29,806 nucleotides of DNA, taken from assembly GCA_045129695.1 (NCBI GenBank), contig JBGVJZ010000021.1:1-29806 (forward strand), written 5' to 3'. Positions 8,196 to 18,681 of this stretch are shown in pieces. The translations under genes and the position numbers were made by a program. Origin of the DNA: Eshraghiella sp045129695. GTDB lineage: Bacteria > Bacillota > Clostridia > Lachnospirales > Lachnospiraceae. Under the pieces are notes generated by a model. That model worked only from the letters and a program-made list of their open reading frames with translations, ran no database searches and was not told where the DNA came from. The first letter of the stretch is position 1. Each line of letters begins with the position of its first letter.

Positions 8196-9332
8196 ATGAA
8201 AAATATATCGATTTTAGGATCTACGGGTTCCATTGGAACACAGACATTAGATGTAGTCAGACATAATAAGGATCTTTGTGTTACGGCAATTGCTGCCGGA
8301 CGTAATATTAAAGCTTTGGCAGAACAGATTAGAGAGTTCTGTCCAAAGCTTGTTTGCGTTGCAGAGGAGAGCCTGGTTTCAGAGCTTAAGCTGCTTACTA
8401 ATGACCTTGAATATGAGGTTTGTTATGGTATGGAGGGATTATGCAGGGTTGCTGCGATGGAGAACACAGATACGGTGGTAACTGCTATAGTGGGCATGAT
8501 GGGAATTATTCCTACCATTGAAGCAATAAAAACAGGTCATAATATTGCACTCGCCAACAAGGAGACACTTGTTACGGCAGGACATATTATAATGCCATTA
8601 GCGAAGAAGCATAATGTTGCAATTCTTCCCGTTGACAGTGAACACAGTGCGATTTTTCAGTCATTAAATGGTGAGAACAGAGGCACTATAGAGAAAATTC
8701 TTCTGACAGCGTCAGGAGGTCCTTTTAGGGGAAGGGACAGGGAGTTCATGAAAACTGTTAAGCCGGAGGATGCACTTAAACATCCTAACTGGTCAATGGG
8801 CAGGAAGATAACCATTGATTCATCTACAATGGTTAATAAAGGCTTAGAAGTAATAGAGGCTAAATGGCTTTTTGATGTTAATATTGATGATGTAACGGTT
8901 GTGGTTCAGCCACAGAGTATAATACATTCGATGGTTCAGTTTATTGACGGAAGTATTATTGCACAGCTGGGATGTCCGGATATGAGACTCCCGATTCAGT
9001 ATGCTTTGTTCTATCCTGACAGGCGAGTGATGGATAGCGGGCGGCTGGATTTTGCCGGACTTTCACAGATTACCTTTGAGGCTCCTGACATGGATAATTT
9101 CAGAGGGCTGGCACTTGCTTATGAAGCAGGAAGAAAGGGTGGTAATCTGCCAACTGTTTTTAATGCGGCCAACGAATTTGCGGTTGCACAGTTCCTTGAG
9201 GGGAAAATAAAATATCTTGATATTACTGATATGATTGAACGCTCAATGAATTGCATAAAATATATAGATAATCCTGATGTGCAGCAAATTCTTGATACAG
9301 AGCAGTCTGTATATGAATTATTGAGGTGTTGA
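8196..9332 (+). CDS. dxr: 1-deoxy-D-xylulose 5-phosphate reductoisomerase
   Basis: Dxr (IspC) rearranges and reduces DXP to 2-C-methyl-erythritol 4-phosphate with NADPH, the first committed MEP-pathway step and the fosmidomycin target. The 378-residue length is normal. The NADPH loop GSTGSIG is at 8-14. The metal and substrate region is present: NKETLVTAG, PVDSEHSAIFQ, ASGGPFRG, then HPNWSMGRKI followed by TIDSSTMVNKG. The start has a weak AAGG site 8 bases upstream; it is only 9 bases after cdsA. Its stop is one base before rseP. Together with ispG it shows that this organism uses the MEP route. Confidence 0.97.
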   Translation: MKNISILGSTGSIGTQTLDVVRHNKDLCVTAIAAGRNIKALAEQIREFCPKLVCVAEESLVSELKLLTNDLEYEVCYGMEGLCRVAAMENTDTVVTAIVGMMGIIPTIEAIKTGHNIALANKETLVTAGHIIMPLAKKHNVAILPVDSEHSAIFQSLNGENRGTIEKILLTASGGPFRGRDREFMKTVKPEDALKHPNWSMGRKITIDSSTMVNKGLEVIEAKWLFDVNIDDVTVVVQPQSIIHSMVQFIDGSIIAQLGCPDMRLPIQYALFYPDRRVMDSGRLDFAGLSQITFEAPDMDNFRGLALAYEAGRKGGNLPTVFNAANEFAVAQFLEGKIKYLDITDMIERSMNCIKYIDNPDVQQILDTEQSVYELLRC

Positions 9333-9333
9333 T

Positions 9334-10635
9334 ATGTTAAAATATGTTTTAGCTTTTTTAGTCTTAAGTATTATAATAATGATTCATGAATTTGGTCATT
9401 TTATTGTTGCCAAGGCAAGCGGAGTTGTTGTTAAGGAGTTTTCCCTTGGTATGGGACCAAGAATACTTAAATTTACCAGAAACGGAACTATGTACAGTAT
9501 AAAGCTTTTTTTATTCGGCGGTTCATGCCAGATGCTTGGTGAGGATGAAGATTCTGACAAAGAAGGCTCATTTAATAGTAAATCCGTCTGGAAACGAATT
9601 GCAATTATTGCTGCAGGTCCTATTTTTAATTTTCTTCTTGCTTTTGTTTTTTCTATAGTTCTAATTGGAACAGTAGGATATGATCCTTGTATAGTTTACA
9701 GCGTTGATGAGGGAACTTCAGTATATGAGGCCGGACTTGAGCCGGGAGACGTAATTACACAAATCAATGGTTCAAATGTTACTTTTTATGGTGATTACAG
9801 CATGTATCTGCTTCTGAACGAAGGTGACGAGATCAAAGAAAATACAGAAATCGAGCTTACCATTGAAAGAGACGGCAAAGAGATGGTGATTACTTTTATT
9901 CCGGAGTATGTGGATGAGGATGTATATCAGATGGGTATATATTATAATCCTGAGAATGCATTGATAAGTGAGGTTATGGAGGACAGTGCAGCTGAAAGCG
10001 CCGGAATGAAGTCAGGCGACCGTATTGTAAGTATTAACGGAACTGAAGTAGTAAATAGCAACGATATTTCAGATTTAATTCAGGCTTCCAATGGTGAGGA
10101 AATGGAAATTGTTGTTGAGCGTGACGACAATGAGGTCACCTTAAAGGTTACTGCAAAAACAGCACATACTACCTATTATGATTATGGATTTGACCTTTCG
10201 GGAGAAAGAGTTAAGGTAGGACCTCTTGAGACTATTGGATATTCATTTAAGCAGGTAGGGTACTGGATTAAACAGGTATTTAATTCCTTCAGGCTTTTAT
10301 TTACCGGTGTCGCATCTGTTAATGATATGTCAGGTCCGGTAGGTATCGTATCTGCTATCGGTGATGTGGTTGAAGAAAGTAAAGCTGACGGAGCTTTTTA
10401 TGTGTTTTTAAATCTTTTGAACTGGACTATTATGATTAGTGCCAATCTTGGTGTAATGAATCTTCTGCCGATTCCTGCACTTGATGGAGGCCGTCTGGTA
10501 TTCCTGTTTATTGAAGCAGTACGACGTAAGCCGATTTCAAGAGAGAAAGAGGGAATGGTTCATTTTGTAGGAATTGTTCTTTTGATGATTCTAATGGTTG
10601 TAATTTTATTTAATGATATAAGAAAATTGTTTTAG
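9334..10635 (+). CDS. rseP: Site-2 intramembrane zinc metalloprotease, RseP/RasP type
   Basis: This 433-residue membrane protease (family M50B) cuts substrates inside the membrane, typically anti-sigma factors and leftover signal peptides. The first helix carries the zinc motif HEFGH (18-22); the second metal site is NLLPIPALDGG near the C-terminus, with Asp384. Two PDZ-like segments can be seen, about 122-190 (GLEPGDVITQINGS) and 208-275 (GMKSGDRIVSINGT), then MSGPVGIV. The ribosome site GAGGTG lies inside the end of dxr, one base separating the two genes, so translation is probably coupled. No anti-sigma partner is in the window. Confidence 0.95.
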   Translation: MLKYVLAFLVLSIIIMIHEFGHFIVAKASGVVVKEFSLGMGPRILKFTRNGTMYSIKLFLFGGSCQMLGEDEDSDKEGSFNSKSVWKRIAIIAAGPIFNFLLAFVFSIVLIGTVGYDPCIVYSVDEGTSVYEAGLEPGDVITQINGSNVTFYGDYSMYLLLNEGDEIKENTEIELTIERDGKEMVITFIPEYVDEDVYQMGIYYNPENALISEVMEDSAAESAGMKSGDRIVSINGTEVVNSNDISDLIQASNGEEMEIVVERDDNEVTLKVTAKTAHTTYYDYGFDLSGERVKVGPLETIGYSFKQVGYWIKQVFNSFRLLFTGVASVNDMSGPVGIVSAIGDVVEESKADGAFYVFLNLLNWTIMISANLGVMNLLPIPALDGGRLVFLFIEAVRRKPISREKEGMVHFVGIVLLMILMVVILFNDIRKLF

Positions 10636-10646
10636 CAGGTGATAGA

Positions 10647-11702
10647 ATGCACAGAGATAGTACCAAAATTATACGAATCGGAGACAGAGTGATTGGTGGG
10701 GGTAACCCTGTACTAATCCAGTCCATGACCAATACAGCCACAGAGGATGTGAAGGCGACAATTGAGCAGATTCACAGACTTGAGGCAGCAGGCTGTGAGA
10801 TTGTAAGATGTACAGTGCCTAATGAAGCAGCAGGACTGGCAATTAAAAAAATTAAACAGAATATATCAATTCCACTTGTTGCAGATATTCATTTTGACTA
10901 TAAAATGGCGATTCTTGCAATGGAAAACGGTGCAGATAAAATTCGTATTAACCCCGGTAATATAGGAGGTCATGACAGAATTAAAGCTGTTGTGGACTGC
11001 GCAAGAGAACGTAATATTCCAATCAGGGTAGGTGTGAACAGTGGCTCACTTGAAAAGGATATCATAGATAAATACGGCAAAGTTACAGCAGAGGGTATTG
11101 TTGAAAGCGCATTGAATAAGGTCAGAATTATAGAGGAGCTTGGCTACGATAATCTTGTAGTCAGCATTAAATCCTCAGATGTCCTTATGTGTGTAGAAGC
11201 ACACAGATTACTTGCAGAGCAATGCAATTATCCGCTTCATGTGGGTATTACCGAATCAGGTACTCTGTATTCAGGAAATATTAAATCTTCCGTAGGACTG
11301 GGGATTATTCTTCATGAAGGAATTGGTGACACTATAAGAGTTTCATTAACAGGCGACCCTGTTGAGGAAATTCGTTCGGCGAAGCTTATTCTTAAAACAC
11401 TTGGTCTTAGAAAAGGCGGAATTGAAGTTGTATCATGTCCGACCTGCGGAAGAACAAAAATTGATTTAATAAACCTTGCCAATCAGGTGGAGCAGATGGT
11501 ACAGAGTTATGATTTGGACATTAGGGTTGCAGTTATGGGTTGCGTAGTTAACGGACCGGGAGAGGCGAAGGAAGCAGATATCGGAATTGCAGGAGGAACA
11601 GGCGAAGGCCTTCTTATTAAGAAGGGCGAGATTATACGCAAGGTTCCTGAAAATGCGCTTTTGGAGACTTTAAAATACGAGCTGGATAATTGGGAACAAT
11701 GA
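10647..11702 (+). CDS. ispG: 4-hydroxy-3-methylbut-2-en-1-yl diphosphate synthase (flavodoxin)
   Basis: IspG (GcpE) converts methylerythritol cyclodiphosphate to HMBPP using a 4Fe-4S cluster, the penultimate MEP step. The 351-residue protein has an N-terminal TIM-barrel part with VADIHFDY and KIRINPGNIG, and a C-terminal cluster domain. Cys264, Cys267, Cys299 and Glu306 (CPTCGR, then MGCVVNGPGEAKEAD) match the three cysteines and one glutamate that hold the cluster, with spacings of 3, 32 and 7 as in E. coli IspG. It is 11 bases after rseP and 24 bases before polC. Confidence 0.97.
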   Translation: MHRDSTKIIRIGDRVIGGGNPVLIQSMTNTATEDVKATIEQIHRLEAAGCEIVRCTVPNEAAGLAIKKIKQNISIPLVADIHFDYKMAILAMENGADKIRINPGNIGGHDRIKAVVDCARERNIPIRVGVNSGSLEKDIIDKYGKVTAEGIVESALNKVRIIEELGYDNLVVSIKSSDVLMCVEAHRLLAEQCNYPLHVGITESGTLYSGNIKSSVGLGIILHEGIGDTIRVSLTGDPVEEIRSAKLILKTLGLRKGGIEVVSCPTCGRTKIDLINLANQVEQMVQSYDLDIRVAVMGCVVNGPGEAKEADIGIAGGTGEGLLIKKGEIIRKVPENALLETLKYELDNWEQ

Positions 11703-11726
11703 TTAAATACAGTTAAGAGGGATTTT

Positions 11727-14700
11727 ATGGAAGAAAAGAAGTTTTTTGAAACTTTTCCAACTTTGAAGTTAAATAAAGAACTGGAAGTGGTTTTTGCAGA
11801 AGGAGTTGTGTATCACATTTCAATGAATTCTGCAAGAACCTGTGTGAAAATATATATGAGATTTACAAGGCTCATCGGGCGTGAGATTCTCTCCAGGGTG
11901 GAGAATGAAATTAAACGTCAGATTAAGCCTTTTTTTGGCATGGAAGTACATATCATGGAGAAATTTGAGCTTTCTTCACTGCATACTCCGAGGACCATAA
12001 TGGAAGAATACAGAGAAAGTATACTTTTTGAACTTAAGAAAAAAGACATGATTCTCCATCAGCTTTTCCGTGAGGCAGCAATTGAGGTTAATGAAGCCTC
12101 CGACCTTATCATCAGTCTTAAAGATAATTTCGTATCAAGGGAATATTCTAAGGAGCTTGCAGATATCGTTACTGATATGATGCTATATCGTTTCGGACAG
12201 GAGATTAAGATTGAATTTGAGTATGTTAAGGCGGAAGAGACCCGGCAGAGCAGGGAAGCGGAATACAGGCTGAATCAGATTGTTGATGAGATTTCTCAGA
12301 GACTTATGGAATCAGAGAAAAATAAAAAATCTGAGGATAATGTGCCTGAGAAGCAGACAAAGGATGAAAAAGGCGGTAAACCGGCAGATGATAAACAGAC
12401 CATTTCTAACAAGGCTACTGTTAAGAGTAAAAATGATTTCTACGGCAAGGGCGGAGATTTTAAGCGTTCAGTTAAGCGCTCAGACAATCCTGATGTTATT
12501 TACGGCAGGGATTTTGAGGATGGGCCTATTACACTTGATACCGTAATCCACGAGATGGGTGAAATATCCTTCAGGGGAATGGTTATGGCAGTTGATGAGC
12601 GTGAGCTTAGAAGCGGTAAGATTATACTTATGTTTGATGTAACGGATTTTACCGATTCAATTACGGTTAAGATGTTCCTTATGCCGGAACAGCTGGATGA
12701 GATAAAGGACACAATTAAAAAAGGCAGTTTTTTTAAGATAAAAGGTGTTACTACAATTGATAAATTCTCGGGTGAGCTTACAATTGGTTCTGTTGCCGGA
12801 ATTATGAAAATCAGTGATTTCAGAACGAAGAGAACGGACATGGCACTTGAGAAGAGAGTCGAGCTTCATTGTCATACCAAAATGAGTGAGCTTGACGGAG
12901 TGTCCGATGCAGGCTCAATTGTAAAACAGGCATGTGCGTGGGGACATCCTGCACTTGCAATAACTGACCATGGTGTTGTGCAGGGCTTTACTGAAGCCTT
13001 TCATACCAAGCTGGATAATAAGGAATTTAAGATTATATATGGACTTGAGGCATATATTGTAGATGATCTTAAAAAGATTATCGAAGATCCTAAGGGACAG
13101 ACTTTTGATGACACATATGTTGTATTTGATTTGGAGACAACGGGATTATCACCTGTTAATGACCGTATTATTGAGATTGGTGCGGTCAAGCTTAAGAACA
13201 AGGAGGTAATTGACAGATTTTCGGTATTTGTTAATCCACAGATTCCGATTCCTTTTCATATTGAGCAGCTTACAAGTATTAATGATAAGATGGTGGAGAA
13301 TGCCGAGACAATAGAGGTTATTCTGCCGCAATTTCTTGAGTTCTGCAAGGACAGCGTTATGGTGGCACATAATGCTTCATTTGATGTCAGCTTTATTAAG
13401 GAGAAGGCAAAGACAATTCTTGGCGTTGATTTTGAATGTACTGTAGTTGATACGGTAGCATTGGCAAGGGCATTACTGCCGCAGCTTAGTAAATTCAAAC
13501 TCGACCATGTTGCTAAGGCTTTGTCGATTCCGCCTTTTCATCACCACAGGGCAGTTGATGATGCAGATGCCTGTGCGGATATTTTTCTTGCACTGGTTAA
13601 TAAGCTTGAAGCAAGAGAGATATATAATCTGAATGATATTAATGAAATAGAGGAGTTTAATGTTAACTCCATTCGTAAAGCCAAGACGTATCATGGAATT
13701 ATTCTTGCTTCGTCAGAGGCAGGAAGAGTTAATTTATACAGACTTGTATCAATGTCCCATATTACATACTATAACAGGCGACCAAGAATACCTAAGAGTG
13801 AGATTCTTAAACACAGGGAAGGTCTGATTCTTGGCTCAGCATGTGAGGCAGGAGAGCTGTATCAGGCTATTTTAAATAATGCCCAATATGAGGAAATTGT
13901 CCGTCTGGTTAATTTCTATGATTATCTGGAAATACAGCCGCTTGGCAATAACCGATTTATGATTGAGAGCGAGAAGCTTCCGCAGATTAAATCCAATGAG
14001 GATTTAATTGCAATTAACAGAAGAATTATTGAGCTTGGAGAACAGTTTGACAAACCTGTTGTGGCAACCTGCGATGTGCATTTTTTAAATCCGGAGGATG
14101 AGATTTACAGAAGAATCATTATGAAGGGGCAGGGCTTTGACGATGCAGATAATCAGGCACCGTTATTTTTGCGTACAACCGAAGAAATGCTGGCGGAATT
14201 TCAGTATCTTGGCGAGGAAAAGGCGTACGAGGTTGTTGTTACCAATACCCGTAAAATAGCAGATATGTGTGATAAAATCGAACCGGTAAGACCGGATAAA
14301 TGTCCTCCGGTTATTCCTCATTCCGATGAGACGCTGCGTGAGATTTGTTACAGTAATGCACATAAATTATATGGACCGGAGCTGCCGCAGGTGGTAATAG
14401 ACAGACTGGAGAGAGAGCTTACCTCCATTATTTCAAACGGATATTCTGTTATGTATATAATAGCCCAGAAGCTCGTATGGAAATCCAATGAGGACGGATA
14501 TCTGGTAGGTTCAAGAGGTTCGGTAGGTTCCTCATTTGTAGCGACAATGTCCGGTGTTACGGAGGTTAATCCTCTAAGTCCCCATTATCTGTGTCCAAAG
14601 TGCTATTACGTGGATTTTGATTCAGATGAGGTTAAGGCATTCTCCGGTGGTGCGGGCTGTGATATGCCGGATAAAAACTGTCCGAAATGCGGTACAAAGT

Positions 14701-16193
14701 TGCGTAAGGAGGGCTTTGATATTCCGTTTGAAACCTTCTTAGGCTTCAATGGAGATAAGGAGCCGGATATAGACCTGAATTTCTCCGGTGAATATCAGTC
14801 CAAGGCACATGCATATGTTGAGGTTATTTTTGGGGAAGGACAGACCTTTAAGGCAGGAACTGTAGGTACGCTTGCTGACAAAACAGTATATGGTTATGTA
14901 AAAAAATATTATGAGGAAAAGGGCGAGCGTAAGCGTGACTGTGAAATTAACAGAATTGTTGCAGGAGGCGTTGGTGTTAAACGTTCAACAGGACAACATC
15001 CGGGTGGAATTATTGTTCTGCCTTATGGCGAGGAAATCGATTCCTTTACCCCGATTCAGCATCCGGCAAACGATATGACAAGTAATATTATTACAACACA
15101 TTTTGATTATCACAGTATTGACCATAACCTGTTAAAACTTGATATTCTTGGCCATGACGATCCTACGATGATTAGAATGCTTCAGGATTTAACCAAGCTT
15201 GACCCTGTTACGATTCCGCTTGACAGTCCTGAGGTTATGTCGCTGTTTAAAGATACTAGTGCACTTGGAATTTCTCCTGAGGATATAGGCGGAACGAAGC
15301 TTGGATGTCTAGGTATTCCTGAATTCGGTACTGATTTTGCCATGCAGATGTTAATTGACACCAAGCCTCAGCATTTCTCTGATTTAGTCAGAATTGCAGG
15401 CTTGTCCCATGGTACGGATGTATGGCTCGGTAATGCACAGACCTTGATTGAACAGGGTAAAGCAACGATTTCTACAGCAATTTGTACACGAGACGATATT
15501 ATGATATATCTTATCAACAAGGGAATTGAAGCGGGTAAAGCCTTCAAGATAATGGAATCTGTTCGTAAGGGCAAGGGACTTACTGAGGAATGGGAGCAGC
15601 TTATGATTGATGCTGAAGTGCCGGACTGGTATATCTGGTCCTGCAAGAAGATTAAATATATGTTCCCGAAGGCACATGCGGCAGCATATGTTATGATGGC
15701 ATGGAGAATTGCTTACTGCAAGGTGTTTTATCCGTTGGAATATTATGCTTCATATTACAGTATCCGTGCTGATGATTTTTCATATGAATTAATGTGCTTT
15801 GGTAAGGAAAAACTTGATTATTATATTGAGTCCTACCGTAAAAGGGATGATTTATCGAATAAAGAGGAAGGTCAGTTAAAGGATATGCGTCTCGTCCAGG
15901 AAATGTATGCAAGGGGTTTTGAGTTCATGCCGATTGATTTGTATAAATCGCATTCAAGAAATTTTCAGATTATTGACGGTAAGCTGCTGCCGCCTTTTAA
16001 ATCGATTGACGGACTCGGTGAGGCTGCTGCTGATGGAATTTTTGAGGCTGCGAAGAACGGATTGTTCCTGTCCAAGGAGGACTTTATTAACCGCTCCAAG
16101 GTTTCAAGAACCAGTGCTAACCTTATGGCGGATTTGGGAATATTAAGAGGCTTGCCGGAGAGCAACCAGTTATCATTATTTGATTTTGTTTAG
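11727..16193 (+). CDS. polC: DNA polymerase III, PolC-type alpha subunit
   Basis: PolC is the main replicative polymerase of low-GC Gram-positives, with a built-in 3'-5' proofreading exonuclease. The order is: N-terminal domain (1-205); a polar Lys/Asp/Glu-rich linker (about 206-260); an OB-type segment; PHP part 1 from about residue 378 (VELHCHTKMSELDG, ITDHGVVQGF); an inserted DEDDh exonuclease (about 463-630: FDLETTGL with Asp468 and Glu470, ending HRAVDD with His607 and Asp612); the rest of PHP; a zinc finger starting at Cys956 and Cys959; and the palm with PDIDLNFS holding Asp1014 and Asp1016. At 1488 residues it is slightly longer than B. subtilis PolC, mostly from the linker. AAGAGGG lies 5 bases before the ATG. 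Confidence 0.98.
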   Translation: MEEKKFFETFPTLKLNKELEVVFAEGVVYHISMNSARTCVKIYMRFTRLIGREILSRVENEIKRQIKPFFGMEVHIMEKFELSSLHTPRTIMEEYRESILFELKKKDMILHQLFREAAIEVNEASDLIISLKDNFVSREYSKELADIVTDMMLYRFGQEIKIEFEYVKAEETRQSREAEYRLNQIVDEISQRLMESEKNKKSEDNVPEKQTKDEKGGKPADDKQTISNKATVKSKNDFYGKGGDFKRSVKRSDNPDVIYGRDFEDGPITLDTVIHEMGEISFRGMVMAVDERELRSGKIILMFDVTDFTDSITVKMFLMPEQLDEIKDTIKKGSFFKIKGVTTIDKFSGELTIGSVAGIMKISDFRTKRTDMALEKRVELHCHTKMSELDGVSDAGSIVKQACAWGHPALAITDHGVVQGFTEAFHTKLDNKEFKIIYGLEAYIVDDLKKIIEDPKGQTFDDTYVVFDLETTGLSPVNDRIIEIGAVKLKNKEVIDRFSVFVNPQIPIPFHIEQLTSINDKMVENAETIEVILPQFLEFCKDSVMVAHNASFDVSFIKEKAKTILGVDFECTVVDTVALARALLPQLSKFKLDHVAKALSIPPFHHHRAVDDADACADIFLALVNKLEAREIYNLNDINEIEEFNVNSIRKAKTYHGIILASSEAGRVNLYRLVSMSHITYYNRRPRIPKSEILKHREGLILGSACEAGELYQAILNNAQYEEIVRLVNFYDYLEIQPLGNNRFMIESEKLPQIKSNEDLIAINRRIIELGEQFDKPVVATCDVHFLNPEDEIYRRIIMKGQGFDDADNQAPLFLRTTEEMLAEFQYLGEEKAYEVVVTNTRKIADMCDKIEPVRPDKCPPVIPHSDETLREICYSNAHKLYGPELPQVVIDRLERELTSIISNGYSVMYIIAQKLVWKSNEDGYLVGSRGSVGSSFVATMSGVTEVNPLSPHYLCPKCYYVDFDSDEVKAFSGGAGCDMPDKNCPKCGTKLRKEGFDIPFETFLGFNGDKEPDIDLNFSGEYQSKAHAYVEVIFGEGQTFKAGTVGTLADKTVYGYVKKYYEEKGERKRDCEINRIVAGGVGVKRSTGQHPGGIIVLPYGEEIDSFTPIQHPANDMTSNIITTHFDYHSIDHNLLKLDILGHDDPTMIRMLQDLTKLDPVTIPLDSPEVMSLFKDTSALGISPEDIGGTKLGCLGIPEFGTDFAMQMLIDTKPQHFSDLVRIAGLSHGTDVWLGNAQTLIEQGKATISTAICTRDDIMIYLINKGIEAGKAFKIMESVRKGKGLTEEWEQLMIDAEVPDWYIWSCKKIKYMFPKAHAAAYVMMAWRIAYCKVFYPLEYYASYYSIRADDFSYELMCFGKEKLDYYIESYRKRDDLSNKEEGQLKDMRLVQEMYARGFEFMPIDLYKSHSRNFQIIDGKLLPPFKSIDGLGEAAADGIFEAAKNGLFLSKEDFINRSKVSRTSANLMADLGILRGLPESNQLSLFDFV

Positions 16194-16201
16194 GAGGACC
16201 T

Positions 16202-17905
16202 ATGAGTAATTTTACTTTTGCCGATTTAGAATATGTACGACCTGATTTTGCCCATATGGGCGGGACATGGCAGAAGGCTGTCACAGAAATAGAGAATGCC
16301 AAAAGCTATGATGAAGTGAAAAAAGTTATGGCTGAGGTTGAGAAGGAGAACCGACATATCTCTACAATGGTTAACATTGCAAGCATTCGTAATACCTTAA
16401 ATACCACTGATGAGTTTTATGAAGCTGAGAATGAGTATAATGAAACAACCTATCCTACAGTGGCAGAATACAGTGTGGCATATAATAAAGCATTGATTAA
16501 AAGCTCTTTTGCCAAAGATATTAATGAGGAATACGGACCTGAGCTTCTAACCGCAATGCAGCGTGAGATTGACAGCTTCGACCCTGCGATGGTTCCTTTT
16601 ATGCAGAGGGAAAGTGTTTTGTGTAACCGTTATCAGAAAATTATGGCCACGGCACAGATTCCTTTCAGAGGTGGGAAATATAATCTCTATGGAATACAGA
16701 AGTTTTTTGAGAATCCGGACAGAGCAATAAGAAAAGAAGCTTATAAGGCTTATTCAGATTTCTATGCAGGCAATGAAGCTGAGCTTGAGGAGATTTTTGA
16801 CGAGTTAGTTAAGCTTCGTACTGAAATGGGTAAGGCTCTGGGCTATGAGAATTATACGCCATTAGGATACAAGCTTCAGGGCAGAAGTGATTATGGACAG
16901 GAGGAGGTTGCCGCTTTCCGCAAGCAGGTGCTTGAGGAGATTGTGCCTCTTTGCCAAAAAATCTACAAAGCCCAGGCGAAGAGAATAGGAGTCGATGAGA
17001 TAAAAGCTTTTGATGAGACCTTTATTTTTCCTGATGGTAATGCAGTTCCTGCCGGCGACGATGATTTCATGATTGAAGAAGCACGAAAAATGTATCACGA
17101 TTTAAGTCCTGAAACAGGGGAATTTATAGATTTTATGATTGAACACCGGCTGATGGATTTGAAAAATAAGCCTAATAAGGCTTCAACGGGCTATATGACG
17201 GAGCTCCTTGATTATAATGCACCTTATGTTTTTTCATGCTTCAACCAGACAATTGAAGATATGAGTGTTCTTGCACATGAGCTTGGACATGCTTTTGCCG
17301 GATATCAGGCAATGCGTCATCAGCCTATTGCAGCATATACAATGAGTGCAACTGATATTGCAGAGATTCATTCAATGTCAATGGAGCAGTTCACATACTC
17401 ATACGCAGAGCAGTTTTTCGGAAAGGATGCGGATAAATATCGTTTTGCACATCTTCAGGATGCGATTACATTTGTTCCGTTCGGTGTTGCGGTAGATGAA
17501 TTTCAGCATATTATTTATGCTAATCCAAATCTTACTCCGAAGGAGCGAACTCATGAGTGGCACAAGTTGGAAGAGAAGTATATGCCTTGGAGAAAATACG
17601 AGAATGATGAGTTTTTTGAAAGGGGCGGTTACTGGTATCACAAGCTCCATATTTTCATCTATCCTTTCTATTATATTAACTATACCTTGACAACAATGGG
17701 TGCAATGGAGTTTAAAAAGCGTTTTGAGGAAGACAGGGAGGGCACATGGAATGACTATATAAAACTCTGTAATGCGGGGGGAAGCCTTAACTATCTTGGA
17801 CTTTTAAAGATTGCAGGCTTAAGTAGTCCTTTTGAAGAGGGCAGTGTCCGCAATGCAATTTCCTATGCAAAAGAAATTATTCTTAAGAACATCGGAGAAA
17901 AATAA
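16202..17905 (+). CDS. M3 family oligoendopeptidase (PepF-like)
   Basis: A zinc oligopeptidase of the thimet/PepF group, which cuts short peptides in the cytosol; no signal peptide is seen. The zinc motif is HELGH (359-363), with Glu388 in DIAEIHS as the expected third ligand. The 567-residue length matches the shorter PepF-like branch. The C-terminal third (KYMPWRKYENDEFFERGGYW, YPFYYINYTL) is typical of the family. AGGAGG (16192-16197) overlaps the polC stop and lies 4 bases before the ATG, so it is read with polC although the two functions are unrelated. The substrate is unknown. Confidence 0.92.
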   Translation: MSNFTFADLEYVRPDFAHMGGTWQKAVTEIENAKSYDEVKKVMAEVEKENRHISTMVNIASIRNTLNTTDEFYEAENEYNETTYPTVAEYSVAYNKALIKSSFAKDINEEYGPELLTAMQREIDSFDPAMVPFMQRESVLCNRYQKIMATAQIPFRGGKYNLYGIQKFFENPDRAIRKEAYKAYSDFYAGNEAELEEIFDELVKLRTEMGKALGYENYTPLGYKLQGRSDYGQEEVAAFRKQVLEEIVPLCQKIYKAQAKRIGVDEIKAFDETFIFPDGNAVPAGDDDFMIEEARKMYHDLSPETGEFIDFMIEHRLMDLKNKPNKASTGYMTELLDYNAPYVFSCFNQTIEDMSVLAHELGHAFAGYQAMRHQPIAAYTMSATDIAEIHSMSMEQFTYSYAEQFFGKDADKYRFAHLQDAITFVPFGVAVDEFQHIIYANPNLTPKERTHEWHKLEEKYMPWRKYENDEFFERGGYWYHKLHIFIYPFYYINYTLTTMGAMEFKKRFEEDREGTWNDYIKLCNAGGSLNYLGLLKIAGLSSPFEEGSVRNAISYAKEIILKNIGEK

Positions 17906-17908
17906 TCA

Positions 17909-18607
17909 ATGAAAAAATACACTTCAGAAGAGATTAAAGAAACACTTTTAGCAATGGGTGACAGAAACTACGGCGAATTCTCTTCCGGATTAATTCCCGG
18001 AGAGGATAAGCTTATTGGAGTGCGTCTGCCAATGCTTCGTAAGTATGCCAAAGAAATTGCTGCCGGTGATTATGAAGATTATTTTGAAAAATCATGTAAT
18101 GATATGGAATATTTTGAAGAAACGATGTTAAAGGGTATGGTTATCGGCTCGGTTAAAGTTGATGAGGACAGATTTTTTGAGCTTGTCAGGGATTTTGTAC
18201 CACTTATTAATAATTGGTCCGTTAATGATTCTTTCTGCACAGGCTTAAAACGTATTAACAAATGCAGGGAGAGAGCATGGGAATTCGTGCTTCCATACCT
18301 TGATTCCATGGATGAATTTCCATTAAGATTCGGAATAATAATTTTAATGAGTTATTTTCTTACGGATGAGTATGCCAAAGAAGCAATTGCACGAGTGAGC
18401 AGACTTAATCATGAGGCATATTATGCCAGAATGGGTATGGCGTGGTTTATGGCAACCGCATATGCAAAATATCCTGAAATAACTCTGAAATACCTGCAAA
18501 ACAGCAGTTTTGACGACTGGACCTTTAATAAATCCATACAGAAAATGCTGGAATCATACCGTGTTTCGGAAAGTGACAAAATTATGTTAAAAAACATGAA
18601 AAAATAA
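17909..18607 (+). CDS. AlkD-like DNA alkylation repair protein (HEAT-repeat glycosylase family)
   Basis: The 232-residue, mostly helical protein fits the AlkD group, which removes alkylated bases, including bulky cationic ones, without base flipping. Residues Trp103, Asp107, Arg140 and Trp179 (NWSVNDSFC, LRFGI, GMAWFMA) line up with the catalytic Trp109, Asp113, Arg148 and Trp187 of Bacillus cereus AlkD with nearly the same spacing, so activity is likely. It starts 3 bases after the M3 peptidase stop, with GGAG 11 bases upstream of the ATG. No terminator was seen after it; the next element is the tRNA promoter. Confidence 0.88.
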   Translation: MKKYTSEEIKETLLAMGDRNYGEFSSGLIPGEDKLIGVRLPMLRKYAKEIAAGDYEDYFEKSCNDMEYFEETMLKGMVIGSVKVDEDRFFELVRDFVPLINNWSVNDSFCTGLKRINKCRERAWEFVLPYLDSMDEFPLRFGIIILMSYFLTDEYAKEAIARVSRLNHEAYYARMGMAWFMATAYAKYPEITLKYLQNSSFDDWTFNKSIQKMLESYRVSESDKIMLKNMKK

Positions 18608-18633
18608 ATTTTCAAAAAAATTAAAAAAAGTGC

Positions 18634-18662
18634 TTGCATTTTTTTTAGGGGTGTTGTATTAT
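18634..18662 (+). promoter_or_regulatory. tRNA promoter
   Basis: TTGCAT (18634-18639) and TATTAT (18657-18662) are 17 bases apart. The tRNA begins 19 bases after the -10, leaving a short leader for RNase P removal. Confidence 0.7.
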
Positions 18663-18681
18663 AAGCAAGTACGAAACAGAC